Below the pieces are notes generated by a model. That model did no database searches, was not told the DNA's origin, and saw only the letters and a list, made by a program, of their open reading frames with translations. The translations under genes were made by a program, and so were the position numbers. Below, piece after piece: positions 14,801 to 24,000 of a DNA stretch of 32,495 bases. Location of the stretch: positions 1-32,495 of the forward strand of contig JAURHS010000024.1 in the NCBI GenBank assembly GCA_030833205.1. The letters are read 5' to 3'. Within the stretch, counting starts at the first letter, position 1, and every line of letters starts with the position of its first letter. Source of the DNA: Prosthecobacter sp. GTDB lineage: Bacteria > Verrucomicrobiota > Verrucomicrobiia > Verrucomicrobiales > Verrucomicrobiaceae.

Positions 14801-17472
14801 CGCAGGGCCTTGTCTGTCGGATTGGGCGAACGCTCCAAGGCCTGCCATTGCGCGGCTGTCGGCGTCACCAGCGAGGCGTCGAGTCTCGGGCGCCATGGCG
14901 TCAGATTGGCCCGCTGGCTGGGGCTGATCATGCCCCGCGCGCGCATCACCTCCGTGACCTTGGCTTCCACGATCAGCAGTGCCAGCGTATCGGCAGGCGT
15001 GATTTCGTGGATAACTCGGCTCATGCTCTGCAGGGCCTGCCATGCGGTGCGGTACTCGGTGATCCAACGCTGGGCCTCAGCCAGCCATTCTGCCGGGGTG
15101 CTCGGGGCCGCACCAAGATCAAAGTCAGGAATGGGCAGATGCATCACGGGCATCTGCACCAACCCCACCAACTCAGCGGAATACGGGCCCGTTGACAGCG
15201 TGCCGCTTCCATCTTCAAGGGCGAAGTTGGGGCCTGTGCCCAGCGCCACGACGGGCGGCAACTTGGCGGGCAAGGTCACACGCAAATCGGCAGCCAAGGG
15301 CAGCCCAGACCAGGATTGAGTGCCAACCCGAGCCGAGCCCAGAAACATTCCGCTCAAGCCATGGGCCGTCACTGGCGAACCCTCCGCAGCCACCGCGCGG
15401 GATGGATCCGTCAGCCCATTGGAGGGGGTCAAGGCCAACTCAAACTGAGTGAGGTTGGGGAGGATCTCTGCCAACTCGGGCTTTTCTCCGGCATCATTGG
15501 GGTCCGTGCCGGCAAAACCCTCGACCAAATCGCTGACGCCGTCACCGTCGCTGTCAGGACCCAAGGTGCCTGCCAGCAACTCATGGAGATCACTCACCCC
15601 GTCACCGTCACTGTCCGACCCCAGCGTGGGATCAAGGCCAAAGGCCCTTTCCACGAAATCGGGCAGGCCGTCGCCATCACTGTCGGCCCGGGCCAGGTCC
15701 TCGGGCAATTCATAGTTGCTGCGGGCGATGGCGCTGCGGCGGCCCGTTGTCGCATGCTCAGCGTAATACTCCAGCGTGCTGCTCTGCAACAGTTCCAAGG
15801 CCGCAGTGTACGGCCTGAAGGGTTGACTGGGATCCTGACGCCAAAAAATGTTGGATCCTCCCGCGGCGGTAAGCGTGACACGCACTTGGCCAGGATAGGC
15901 TCCGGAAGGCGGCGCGGCACTGACCACATCCACCAATTCACCACTGGCGGATTCAAGACTGAAGATGGAAACATTGTCGGCATATTGATTGACCAGTTGC
16001 CCCGGCAAGCCAGCGCTCAATCCAGCCACTGAACCCAGCGCCACCACCGAGGAGGAACCCAGGCCTGAGGCGGTGTCGCGAAATCGCTCAACGGTGGCAG
16101 AGGCGGTGACGGCAGCGCCCGTGCCCGAGAAGGAGAGACGCTGCGTCCAGTCTCCGGCCCGGTAGGAGCCCAGCATGCGCACGCCGGCATTGAGAAAGGG
16201 CTGCTTGTCAAACAGCAGCACATTGGCCAAATCTGCCACCTTGGAAACAGGGGCCAAGGGGCGGCTCCCGGTGCTCAGCGCATTCCAGTTTCCATCGGCA
16301 TCCTGCTTGAGGGTGCGCGCGCCCTTGCTGCGTCCCTCGCTGTCCGACTCCATGAGATGGAGATGGCCGTTTGGACCCGCCACCAGGGCAGAGACGCCCC
16401 CCTCGGGAAGGTCGGCGCTGGAAATGGGCTGTGCCGCCAGCAACTGCCCTGCCTCAAGACTGAGGATGTCCACACTGCCATCCTGGTAAGCAACAGCCAG
16501 GGACTGCGCGCCTTCGCGTTCGCCCAGAACGCAGAGCGACTTCACGGGCCCATTGACCGCAACAGGCGAGAGCGGTTCAACAAAGCTGAATTGCGAGCCG
16601 GTCTTCTTCACCAACACCACGGCCAGCTGCGAATCCCCAGGGGTGTAGGCCACGAAGCTGGCGGTGGTGTCCTGCCCAAACACGCCAACCACATAGCGAG
16701 CGTTGCTCAAACCCAAGTCAAGGCTCATCGCTGGTGAGCTGAGGGCGCCAGGCGAGAACAACACCAACGAATCGGCATCCGAGGAAGATCCGCCGCCAAG
16801 GTCACTGATGACGCGACGCAAACCCGCCACGCGCCAACCGCTTCCCTTCTCCAACTGCACGGCATTGAGACTGCGCAGCGGGCCATTGTCATTGACCTGC
16901 GAGAGTCGAGTCAGGCTGTTGCCCTTGTTGAGGAAATCGCGCAGGGCGCCGCCTGGCAAGGCGGTGCTCCCCGCAGCGGCCTGCGCCGTCCAACTCACGA
17001 TATCCTCGTGCTCTGTGTTGCCACTGACGCTGGCGGGGAATTGCACCACCGCTGCGGCTTCTGGCGCAATGCCCAACTGGTGCACTGCGCGCGGGGTCGA
17101 GATTGGGAAGCGCGGATTGACGATGGCAGCGCGATTGGCATCCGGCGAACCGATGAGCAGGCGATCATTGCCGGGCAGCGCTGAACTGCCGTCGCCCAAA
17201 CGGCCCACGCTGACAAAGCTGGGGCCGGTGATTCCGGAGGCGATGGAGCCTTGATCGCTGAGCTGATTGTCCGCGTCGGCGTTCATCACGCGCACCACAC
17301 CCGTGTCGCGGTCCACCACCAACACATCCAAACGGCCATCGCCGTTGAAGTCGCCGCTGGCCAGGTACTCGACATCGGTCTCCTGGGTGAAACTCGCCGC
17401 CTGCAGGGGCTGCAGCAAAGCGCAGAGCAACCCCAGACGAAGAAGATTGAGGGAAAAAAGTTTGGGCTTCAT
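11851..17472 (-). CDS. Giant exported multidomain protein: FG-GAP, TSP3, Ig-like and He_PIG domains
   Basis: 1873 residues with a signal peptide (residues 1-25, ending LLQPLQA). Visible parts in order: an FG-GAP/VCBS-like calcium-loop segment (DFNGDGRLDVLVVDRDTG, 41-58) opening a beta-propeller-like region to about 500; a CHB_HEX-C-like domain (about 517-590); three thrombospondin type-3 calcium repeats (DSDGDGLPD, DSDGDGVSD twice, about 595-660); a mixed region with helices (about 790-1000); three Ig-like domains (about 1110-1395, with YQWRRNG, YEWLRNG, FQWMRRG); a putative-Ig (He_PIG) domain (about 1396-1485, SGLPSGLAINQSTGVISG); and a C-terminal beta domain (about 1490-1873, with GSFTRRDPN and a final GSVLLEP) of a type I associate with Verrucomicrobiota. 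No catalytic domain is recognised. Probably a calcium-binding surface or extracellular adhesion protein. It starts 11 bases after the previous gene's stop. Confidence 0.82.
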   Translation of the reverse strand: MKPKLFSLNLLRLGLLCALLQPLQAASFTQETDVEYLASGDFNGDGRLDVLVVDRDTGVVRVMNADADNQLSDQGSIASGITGPSFVSVGRLGDGSSALPGNDRLLIGSPDANRAAIVNPRFPISTPRAVHQLGIAPEAAAVVQFPASVSGNTEHEDIVSWTAQAAAGSTALPGGALRDFLNKGNSLTRLSQVNDNGPLRSLNAVQLEKGSGWRVAGLRRVISDLGGGSSSDADSLVLFSPGALSSPAMSLDLGLSNARYVVGVFGQDTTASFVAYTPGDSQLAVVLVKKTGSQFSFVEPLSPVAVNGPVKSLCVLGEREGAQSLAVAYQDGSVDILSLEAGQLLAAQPISSADLPEGGVSALVAGPNGHLHLMESDSEGRSKGARTLKQDADGNWNALSTGSRPLAPVSKVADLANVLLFDKQPFLNAGVRMLGSYRAGDWTQRLSFSGTGAAVTASATVERFRDTASGLGSSSVVALGSVAGLSAGLPGQLVNQYADNVSIFSLESASGELVDVVSAAPPSGAYPGQVRVTLTAAGGSNIFWRQDPSQPFRPYTAALELLQSSTLEYYAEHATTGRRSAIARSNYELPEDLARADSDGDGLPDFVERAFGLDPTLGSDSDGDGVSDLHELLAGTLGPDSDGDGVSDLVEGFAGTDPNDAGEKPELAEILPNLTQFELALTPSNGLTDPSRAVAAEGSPVTAHGLSGMFLGSARVGTQSWSGLPLAADLRVTLPAKLPPVVALGTGPNFALEDGSGTLSTGPYSAELVGLVQMPVMHLPIPDFDLGAAPSTPAEWLAEAQRWITEYRTAWQALQSMSRVIHEITPADTLALLIVEAKVTEVMRARGMISPSQRANLTPWRPRLDASLVTPTAAQWQALERSPNPTDKALRPADCLQQVLQLFNSFEGDERELALRAVVEGIYDIASRRDQLEPLVGKGSIGSPVDILRQMMAKAQAADSSDLLPSGITGLSGRDSRADVVIASADAAATALAELLGMLSERNHEQFTLEVPGEVALEAVAGWGGVFLIDPSTEQLYQLLDAQGRDYEVTKGLRLPVGASFEVRAFTDLVPAGSISNAPFIPIEVVSMKWLSVPELVDEMSPPAITELTATVESTGESLDTNRPLQVPEADAVTLSVSFEGDLTDLTYQWRRNGVPIVDEEADSLRLDSTAASFPGFYDVVITTASGRSVSRALETRVLVIKPVVELVEVSLSGESIEDGNVLAQVNEALEIRVQAVTAAFGLRYEWLRNGSKIAGADPEMDTLSLDAVQFPEAGTYSLRLVPINEDGKALTPTTVVQLAELAVYQFPPTSNIVLKKVGETAEFAALASGRGLSFQWMRRGGIIAADGRATGLTSNNFKLAKLIGSDNGYYVCRVQMGTQVREVAEYNLTVLTPPQILGVLPLAMPPAVVRGAYSWTVPTSIPPSNNNPIRFSASGLPSGLAINQSTGVISGRITATAANFSPKISASNEYGTTTVGASLEVRPLRADLLGDYVALLGRHELNAQSGGMLSLGLSSGGVASGRLVLGGQTISFTSEIETADGSRATASVEIRSSTRQLLAMLNFALDAEAASISGSLTPVAQELSKLEFLGWSNYWSRAGRVGSNPYTGRQHWLMRQIAAGANSPQVKLPAGYGYSAAVVRDDGSFTIAGSTGDGQTLTQTGFIGRQGQVGVFQLLYSTRTKGSILGRVNLADNSESSLIQGILTWNRPTNLSTIGAPYPDGFSPVALLAEGGKYTAPAPGTRILGLGAQNQAQLSAACEDAGIALGPVATFLLSATNGFTLAPAGLSAPYSAATASVAAATGIVKGSFTRRDPNPRVSGTPIVRTVNFDSLIVPIAGTMRAFGQFEVNEMPSLSRITRAYRGSVLLEPPPLR

Positions 17473-17483
17473 GTTCTTAAGAG

Positions 17484-20400
17484 TCAGGGGATGTTCACCA
17501 CGGGGGTTTCCAACACGCGGTCAATTTCCATGCTTTGACTGTTGAAGCGCACGAGCACATAACGGTACTTGGCGCCACTGGTCACCGGGCTCCGATCCAG
17601 CAGATAAAGCTCATGGGTCTTGCTGTAGGCGGCATCGGCCTTGGGAATCAGGACTACCCAGGGATCATGGATGATGGTGTAGGTTTTGAAGTCCGTCTTG
17701 TTTTCGAACCTCTGATAGGCAATGCCCTCCATCAGCGGCGTGACCTGCACCACATCCTTGGAGAGTTCAGCGGCGGCGTGCAGCGTGCCGGCCACTTCAT
17801 AGCGGTAAAGCACCAACGGCAGCACGCGGCCAGGATCGCGTTGCTGACGCGCGCGCTCCTGCTGAGCCAACGGCTCATTGGCAAACAGAATCTGCATCGG
17901 ATCGGTGCCCCCGGGGAAGAAGGAGCGGATGATGCTGCCGAAGTCTTCGTTGTTGCTCAGGCGCGGGGGGAAGCCCGGCAAAAGGCCTTTTTGGGGATCA
18001 TTGGGCGAGGTCGTGCGGCCGCCGTCCAGCAGCGTGTCCAAGGGACCGGAGGTTTCGGCGTCAGGCGCGAGATTCACCGCACCAATGCGCACGCCCGCAC
18101 CCTCGAAGCCCGGCACCCTTCCCGCCAGCGAACTGGCAATGATGTCGGGGTGAAAGGCGCTGGCGCTGCCTGCCGCCATGCTACTGCGTGCCGGCCAGGG
18201 CACCGAACCCAAGGTCGGTGCGCTGACCGCGGCCCAGACAAACTCCTGCACATTGCTCAGCGACGATGCTGCGCGCGAACCGTAAACATGGCCGGGGCCC
18301 ACCGCACGCACACAGACCTTGTAGGCCACACCCATCTCCACGGGGACCTCATAGGTGAAGAGGCTGCCATTGCTCAGCGGCGAAGGGGTGGGTGACGAGG
18401 GCTCAGCAGCAATGGCCTGCAGCATGCTGACCATCACGGTTTCGTGGACCGAGAAGTCGCCCTGCGCTTCGCCAAGCACGCGCTGGGCGATGCGGACGCC
18501 GCTGCCATCCTTGGGCGAGAGATCCGCAGAGAGTTGGCCACTGACCGCGGCACTGGCGGTGTTGTAGGCACTGCCAGCGCGGCTAATGAAGACCTCGTAA
18601 CGCGTGGCCTCGTGCCCATTGCCAAACCAGCGCACCCTCATGGAGGCGGCGCTTGTGCCGGCCTCAAGGGGCAGGAGCGTCGGAGCAGGGAGATCACCAA
18701 CCGTCTCCACACAGCCCAAGCTGGCCAGCGGCGAGGCATTGCCGTGTTCGTCAAAGCACTGCACAAAGTAGCAGAGGTTGGCTACGCCGCTTGGTGCCGT
18801 GCTATCACACCAGCCTACCGGCACCGCGGGGTTGAGGATTTGATTGAAGCCGCTGATGGCCTTGCCCTTCACATTGGTCTTGCGCGGACCAAAATCCACC
18901 AGACTCAGCGGACCGTTGCCCACGCGGCGGTAGATCTTGTATTCGCGCGTGCCGGAGGAGATGGTGAGATCACCACAAATGCTGAAGCGCTGGCGCGGCG
19001 TGCCTTCTCCAAAGAGATCGTGGCGAGAGCCGCAGACGGCATCACCCAACAACCCAGTGACGCGCTGGGTCTCACCCTTGAAGGGGACCAGCAGCCCTCT
19101 GTCTGCCTCCAGAGTTGAAGGCAGATCGTGGAAAGCAGGGGCTGAAAGGCGTCCGGAGTGCGTGGCCACCCGGCACTGCACCCTCTGCTCCTGTGTCTTG
19201 CTGCCACCGCCATAAAATCTGGCTGCAGGCAACACCACTTCTGCCACCAACCATTCTTCCGCCCGCCCGGCAACCTGCAGGACGCGGCGGCGCATCGCGT
19301 ACTGACCCAAGGAGATGTTGCCCATGCTGAACTCCGCCCAAGCCAGACGCGAGTCCAACGGCGCACGGCAAAAGAGAATCACCTTGCCACCCTCATTGAG
19401 CGTCTGTTTGGGGTCGGGGCTGACCAAGGGATTGAGGCAACTGAGACGAATGCTGCCAGTGGCTGCCGCCGGGCCTTGACGATCGCGGATCACCCCATAG
19501 GCAGGCACGCTATTGCCGCTCTTGTTGCCTCCGCCAGGGCGCTTCGAGGCGTCCACCGCGCGCACGGTGTACCAAAAGGTTTTGCCGGCGTCAGCCACGC
19601 CCGGCGCACCTGCACCGACATCATCAAAGCTGTAGCTGGTCTTGGGGGCCAGATGCTTGACAAAACCGATGTGCGCGGGAAGCGGCCCGCCAGCCGCCAC
19701 CGCCTTATTGCTGGCAGTGATGAGGCGGTCACTCTCCCAACGGTAGATCAGGTAGCCGTCGAGTGCCGCGCCATCGCCATCCTGTGGCGGCGCCTCCCAA
19801 CTGACGCGCAGGAACTGCCGTCTGGCCATGCCAACCATGCCGTACTCATTGCTCACGGCGACTTCTCGCGGAGCCTCGGGAGGATAAGTGTCATACACAG
19901 CAGCGAGTTTGCCGCTGGAAATCAGGCCGTCGCGCCCGAGCACATCCAAGGCGGAAACATAGTAGTAATACTCGGCGCCATCCTGCAAGGGCACCGCGGG
20001 GTGCTCGGGGTTGAAACGACCATTGTCATCGGCAAAGAAATAGGTGGCCAGATCCGCTGCATTGTTTGCTGCTGCGGCATCAAGATCATTTTCGGTAAGC
20101 ACCGGAACTTCGTTGACGCGCTTGAAGGAGGGGTTGCTGTTGTTGCCCACCGCAGCCCTCAGGGCTGCCGTGCCCGGAGGCGAGGACACCCAGCCACGGG
20201 CAATGGCCTCGGCCTTGGCCACGCGGTAAATGTTGTAGCCATAATGCTCCAGCGCGCGCAGGCGCAGGGCAGGCGGATTGGCCCAGCGAATCTTGGCGTT
20301 GAGGTGGCCGCGGGGATTGGGCTCGAAGAAAGTAAACAGGTCCGTGGGCGCAGGCAGCGCCGTTGGCGTAGTGTTGATGACCACCCTTCCCACCACACCA

Positions 20401-21026
20401 GCGTCGGCGCCGGTGGCCTCGTCGAGCAGGCGGACCTCATAAGTGTACACACCGGCGGCCGGCAGCGCCTCAGCATGGGCCTGACCGAGAATGAGACTGA
20501 TCGCCGGATGCACCCGCGACATGACCTGCAGGCGCTCCAACACCGACTTGTCGTCAATGGCGGCGCGCATCACCGCCAGCACGCGCTCCTCCGTGCTCAG
20601 GCCCTCCGCTGCAGCGGCATCGTCTTTGAGCAGAGCGGCAAGCCCGTGCTCCAAATCCTCGAGATCATCACCGAGCTTGCCTGCCGTCACCAGGGCCTGC
20701 GCAATCGCTGCCAGACTCAGGCGTGGCTGAGCCTCTCCCTGAAGCGAGAAAAGCGCGGCGGCACTGGGCGGCCCCGATTTGCGGTAAATGCCAAAGCGGC
20801 GGCCCTCCATGAAGCCCACCTCACTGGGCTGCCAGAGCAGATAGGCCCAGGGTTGCGTGCCAATGGTGGTCGAGGTGCCCACGGAAAAAATCGAGGGACC
20901 CAGGCCACTGGCAGCGGCGGATGGACCACCCGAGGACGGGCCGCTGCTCTGGGCGCGCAGGCCGCTCAACGACAAGGCCGCCAGGCCGGCGAAGGCAAGC
21001 AGGGGAAGAATGCTGAAGTGTTGCAT
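17484..21026 (-). CDS. Giant exported fibronectin-III-like protein
   Basis: 1180 residues with a signal peptide (1-26, ending LSGLRAQ). About five to six fibronectin type-III-like modules can be seen from their edge patterns: around 225-380 (GYNIYRVAKAEA, then YYYYVSALDVLGRDG), 385-520 (LRVSWEAPP, DGYLIYRWESD, FWYTVRAVDASKRP), 685-780 (EYKIYRRVG, NLCYFVQCFDEHGNAS), 785-935 (MRVRWFGNG, YEVFISRAG, YKVCVRAVG), and likely ones at about 50-215 and 1060-1175 (YRYVLVRFNS). Residues about 100-185 are helical and interrupt the first module. No enzymatic motif is recognised. It is the middle gene of three co-oriented giants (42 bases after the first, 11 before the third), so a shared transcript and perhaps a shared complex are likely. 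The start is preceded by CGTCTCC, with no Shine-Dalgarno. Confidence 0.82.
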   Translation of the reverse strand: MQHFSILPLLAFAGLAALSLSGLRAQSSGPSSGGPSAAASGLGPSIFSVGTSTTIGTQPWAYLLWQPSEVGFMEGRRFGIYRKSGPPSAAALFSLQGEAQPRLSLAAIAQALVTAGKLGDDLEDLEHGLAALLKDDAAAAEGLSTEERVLAVMRAAIDDKSVLERLQVMSRVHPAISLILGQAHAEALPAAGVYTYEVRLLDEATGADAGVVGRVVINTTPTALPAPTDLFTFFEPNPRGHLNAKIRWANPPALRLRALEHYGYNIYRVAKAEAIARGWVSSPPGTAALRAAVGNNSNPSFKRVNEVPVLTENDLDAAAANNAADLATYFFADDNGRFNPEHPAVPLQDGAEYYYYVSALDVLGRDGLISSGKLAAVYDTYPPEAPREVAVSNEYGMVGMARRQFLRVSWEAPPQDGDGAALDGYLIYRWESDRLITASNKAVAAGGPLPAHIGFVKHLAPKTSYSFDDVGAGAPGVADAGKTFWYTVRAVDASKRPGGGNKSGNSVPAYGVIRDRQGPAAATGSIRLSCLNPLVSPDPKQTLNEGGKVILFCRAPLDSRLAWAEFSMGNISLGQYAMRRRVLQVAGRAEEWLVAEVVLPAARFYGGGSKTQEQRVQCRVATHSGRLSAPAFHDLPSTLEADRGLLVPFKGETQRVTGLLGDAVCGSRHDLFGEGTPRQRFSICGDLTISSGTREYKIYRRVGNGPLSLVDFGPRKTNVKGKAISGFNQILNPAVPVGWCDSTAPSGVANLCYFVQCFDEHGNASPLASLGCVETVGDLPAPTLLPLEAGTSAASMRVRWFGNGHEATRYEVFISRAGSAYNTASAAVSGQLSADLSPKDGSGVRIAQRVLGEAQGDFSVHETVMVSMLQAIAAEPSSPTPSPLSNGSLFTYEVPVEMGVAYKVCVRAVGPGHVYGSRAASSLSNVQEFVWAAVSAPTLGSVPWPARSSMAAGSASAFHPDIIASSLAGRVPGFEGAGVRIGAVNLAPDAETSGPLDTLLDGGRTTSPNDPQKGLLPGFPPRLSNNEDFGSIIRSFFPGGTDPMQILFANEPLAQQERARQQRDPGRVLPLVLYRYEVAGTLHAAAELSKDVVQVTPLMEGIAYQRFENKTDFKTYTIIHDPWVVLIPKADAAYSKTHELYLLDRSPVTSGAKYRYVLVRFNSQSMEIDRVLETPVVNIP

Positions 21027-21068
21027 GGAGACGAGGGGAAGGGTTTGGCTCAGGAGGCTTGATGAGGG

Positions 21069-24000
21069 TCAATAATCCACATCCCAACTGCCGTTGCTGT
21101 AGGTGGCCTGAACGGTTTTGGAGAACTTCACGCAGAAGGGACAAACACCGGCTTTGCCGCTGATGCGGCCCTCACCGCTGAAGCTGAAGTTGCCACCGCT
21201 CTTGACGCCGATGAGTTCGATCTCGCCTTTGACGGAGACCGCACAGAGAGCCTCACCACTGACACCCGCCAGCATCTTGCCACCGTAGGTGGGGCCTTCG
21301 GCAAAGTAGAAGGCACCGGCACCAACACCCGCTGAGATGTTGAAGAAGCAGCCATTGCCGATGATGGGAATCCAACCCTGTCCATAGGCGTAGGCACCGG
21401 TGAAGCTGGGGCCGGGAATGAGCGCGGCCACATCGGGATCAATCGCCTCAATGGGGTCGGGAGTGCAGCAGCGGCCAAAGAAGATGCCGCCCTTGAGCTG
21501 GTAACTGGAGAAGGCGAGGCCCACCTCGGCAGCGAGGTAATTTTCAGTTTCACCAAAGGCGATCTGCGCCTGCATGTCGGTGATGGTGAAGGTCTCGTAG
21601 GAAAGCTCGCCCACCATTCTGAAGCCGCCACCAAAGCCAATGAGGCTGCCGCCTCCAAAGGCGAACTTGGCGCTGACATCGGCCCGCAGATCCGGCGAGA
21701 TCCACTCCAGCGGCACATCCAATGCTCCGAGCTCCACCTCGGTGGAATCGCTCGCAGCGCCAGCACAGGTGCCCTCGCCCGTGGAGTTCATTGAGCGAAT
21801 CTCGAGATACGCATCGAGCTTCATCTCAGCGGGCACCATCCAGCGGAAGCTGCCATCAAGGCGAAGCAGTTCCAGCGAGTCGGTGGTGATGTGGGCGTAA
21901 CCCTTGATCTGACCGGCGCCCACGATGTCATCGAGCTTGCCGCCGAGCAGGTTGTTGATGCTTTCATCCAGACCTGCAAGCTGATCCCTGATGGCGTCCT
22001 TGAGAATGTCGTTGAGGGCGTCCATGCCGCTGTCAATGGCGCTATGCATGCGGGCCTCAAGATCATAGAGACGCTCCTTGATGGCGGTGGAGATTTTGGT
22101 GACGAATGGCGTGGTGTGCAGTTGATCCTTGATGCTCTGCAGCCACTGCGCCTTGAGGTCGTCGCTGATGAGGTCCCAGCGCACCGTCACTTCCATGTCG
22201 CTCAGAGCGGCAATGGTGGCCTTGATCTGGTCGCGGGCCCGGTTCATTGCCGCCTCAATCTCGCCGGCCGCCTTGGCCGCCGCCACAATCTGCTGCAGCT
22301 CCTGATTGAAGTCGGAGGTCACATCATTGAGCTGGTCGCGCACCAGCTTGACCTTCGCGTAGACCTTGGCCAACAGCTCCTCAACGGCGAAGACCTTGTC
22401 TTCGTGCTTGGCAATGATTTCAGCCCAGACCGCATTGAGCACCTCGGCGGTGATCGCGGCGGCAAGGTCAGTGACCAACTCCCGGGCCAACACCTGCAGC
22501 GGCGAATTCGCGGGATTGGTGTAGGTGTCGAAGAGGCCCTCGGCGTATGGCTCAACCGCTGATGCGGGCAGCACTCCGTGGTGTTTCAGATTGGCACAGG
22601 CATCCAGGGCGTTCAGCACCTGATCGAGTTGAGCAACCAGGTTCTTGGAGAGGCTGACCGCGCTGCCGCCAGCGTTGATCAACTGGTCCATCTGCGTCTT
22701 GATTGCGCCGACGGCCCCAGTGCCCACATCGAAGACATTGTCCACTGCCTGCATCACAGGCGCTGAATCCACCTTGGCACCGATCGAGAACTGCCCCTGC
22801 AACGCGCTGTCCAGCGCATCAAGAGGCGGGCCCATGATCGCATCGACATGCTCGTCAATGACCTGGTCCATGCGATCGCCCACCAGCTTGGCGAAGCGAT
22901 CCACGCCGCCAGTCAGGGCATTGAACCCTGCGCTGCCCAGCGTGTGCAGCAGACTTGAAGCAGCACCAGTGGCATCGTCCACCGCATTGAAGGCCATCTG
23001 CGAAAGGTTGACCTGTGGCAGACCATCATAGCTGAAGCCAAAGTTGATCTCGGCGAAGTCCGGACTGATGCGCAGGCAGTTGTGACCGATGTTGATCACC
23101 AGGATGTCGGTGCCCGAGACGGGCTTGGCCTCAAAGGTCTTGCGCACGGGGTCCCAAGTCAGCTCGTAGTCGAAGTCCACCACTTCAAGCCAGGTCTGCG
23201 CCGCCTTGACACTGAAGCCGCTGCTGCCTGCTGCTGCGGCAGCCAACGGAGGCGCAGCCGCGGCGATGCCGCGATACTCCTCAAGGGTGGTCGCTGGCGG
23301 CAGGCCGACATTCTCCTCATCGAAGATCGCCAGCTCATAGGGGCTTTTTCCCCCTTCGAGCCAGCCACCATCAGGCCAACCGCCCATGACATGAATTTCG
23401 GAGTCGGGGTCGCTTGGGGCCCCCAGAGTGGTGATGGCCAGGAGCTGCAGATTGACCTGCAGGTCACGGAAGAAGGGCACATCCAGAGTGCCGATCAAAT
23501 TCCAAAAGCCCTTGCTGTGTGCAGTCACCCCGGCCGCATAGTCGCTGAGATAGGCGTCCTGCACGCTGCTGTAATTCCAGACTTCATGCCCCGCACCATT
23601 GGCCCTGGCGGGCCCTTGAATCTCAATGTTGCGAGGCAGCACAAAGCGCGAAGTGATGAGCTTCTCGCCGTCCATGCAACCATCCGCGGGGCTGATGACC
23701 TCGCCATCGGGATGCAGGCCCAGATTGCCGATCAGGGAGACGGGCAAATGGTGCACGCCGGTGCGAATGTTGGTGACATACTTGCCGGAGCCGCCGGCAC
23801 AGGCCTCAAGATCGGAGCGCACAAAGGAGGCGCCGAGCACCTCAAAGGCTGCATCCCAGTGATCCAGCACCTTGGTCGGTTCACCGGCGAGAGTCACGGG
23901 CTTGAGCTCTCCTAGCTCTCCGCTGCAGGTCAGTTGCAGTTGTTCAAAGCTCTGCGTGAAGTTGGCGGGCCCGGCAAACGCAATGCCGCCTTCGATGAGA

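Noticed and set aside
19158..21062. Plus-strand open frame of 634 codons opposite the FnIII protein
   Set aside because: Arg/His/Gly-rich translation with no domain; the minus strand has a signal peptide and FnIII modules.
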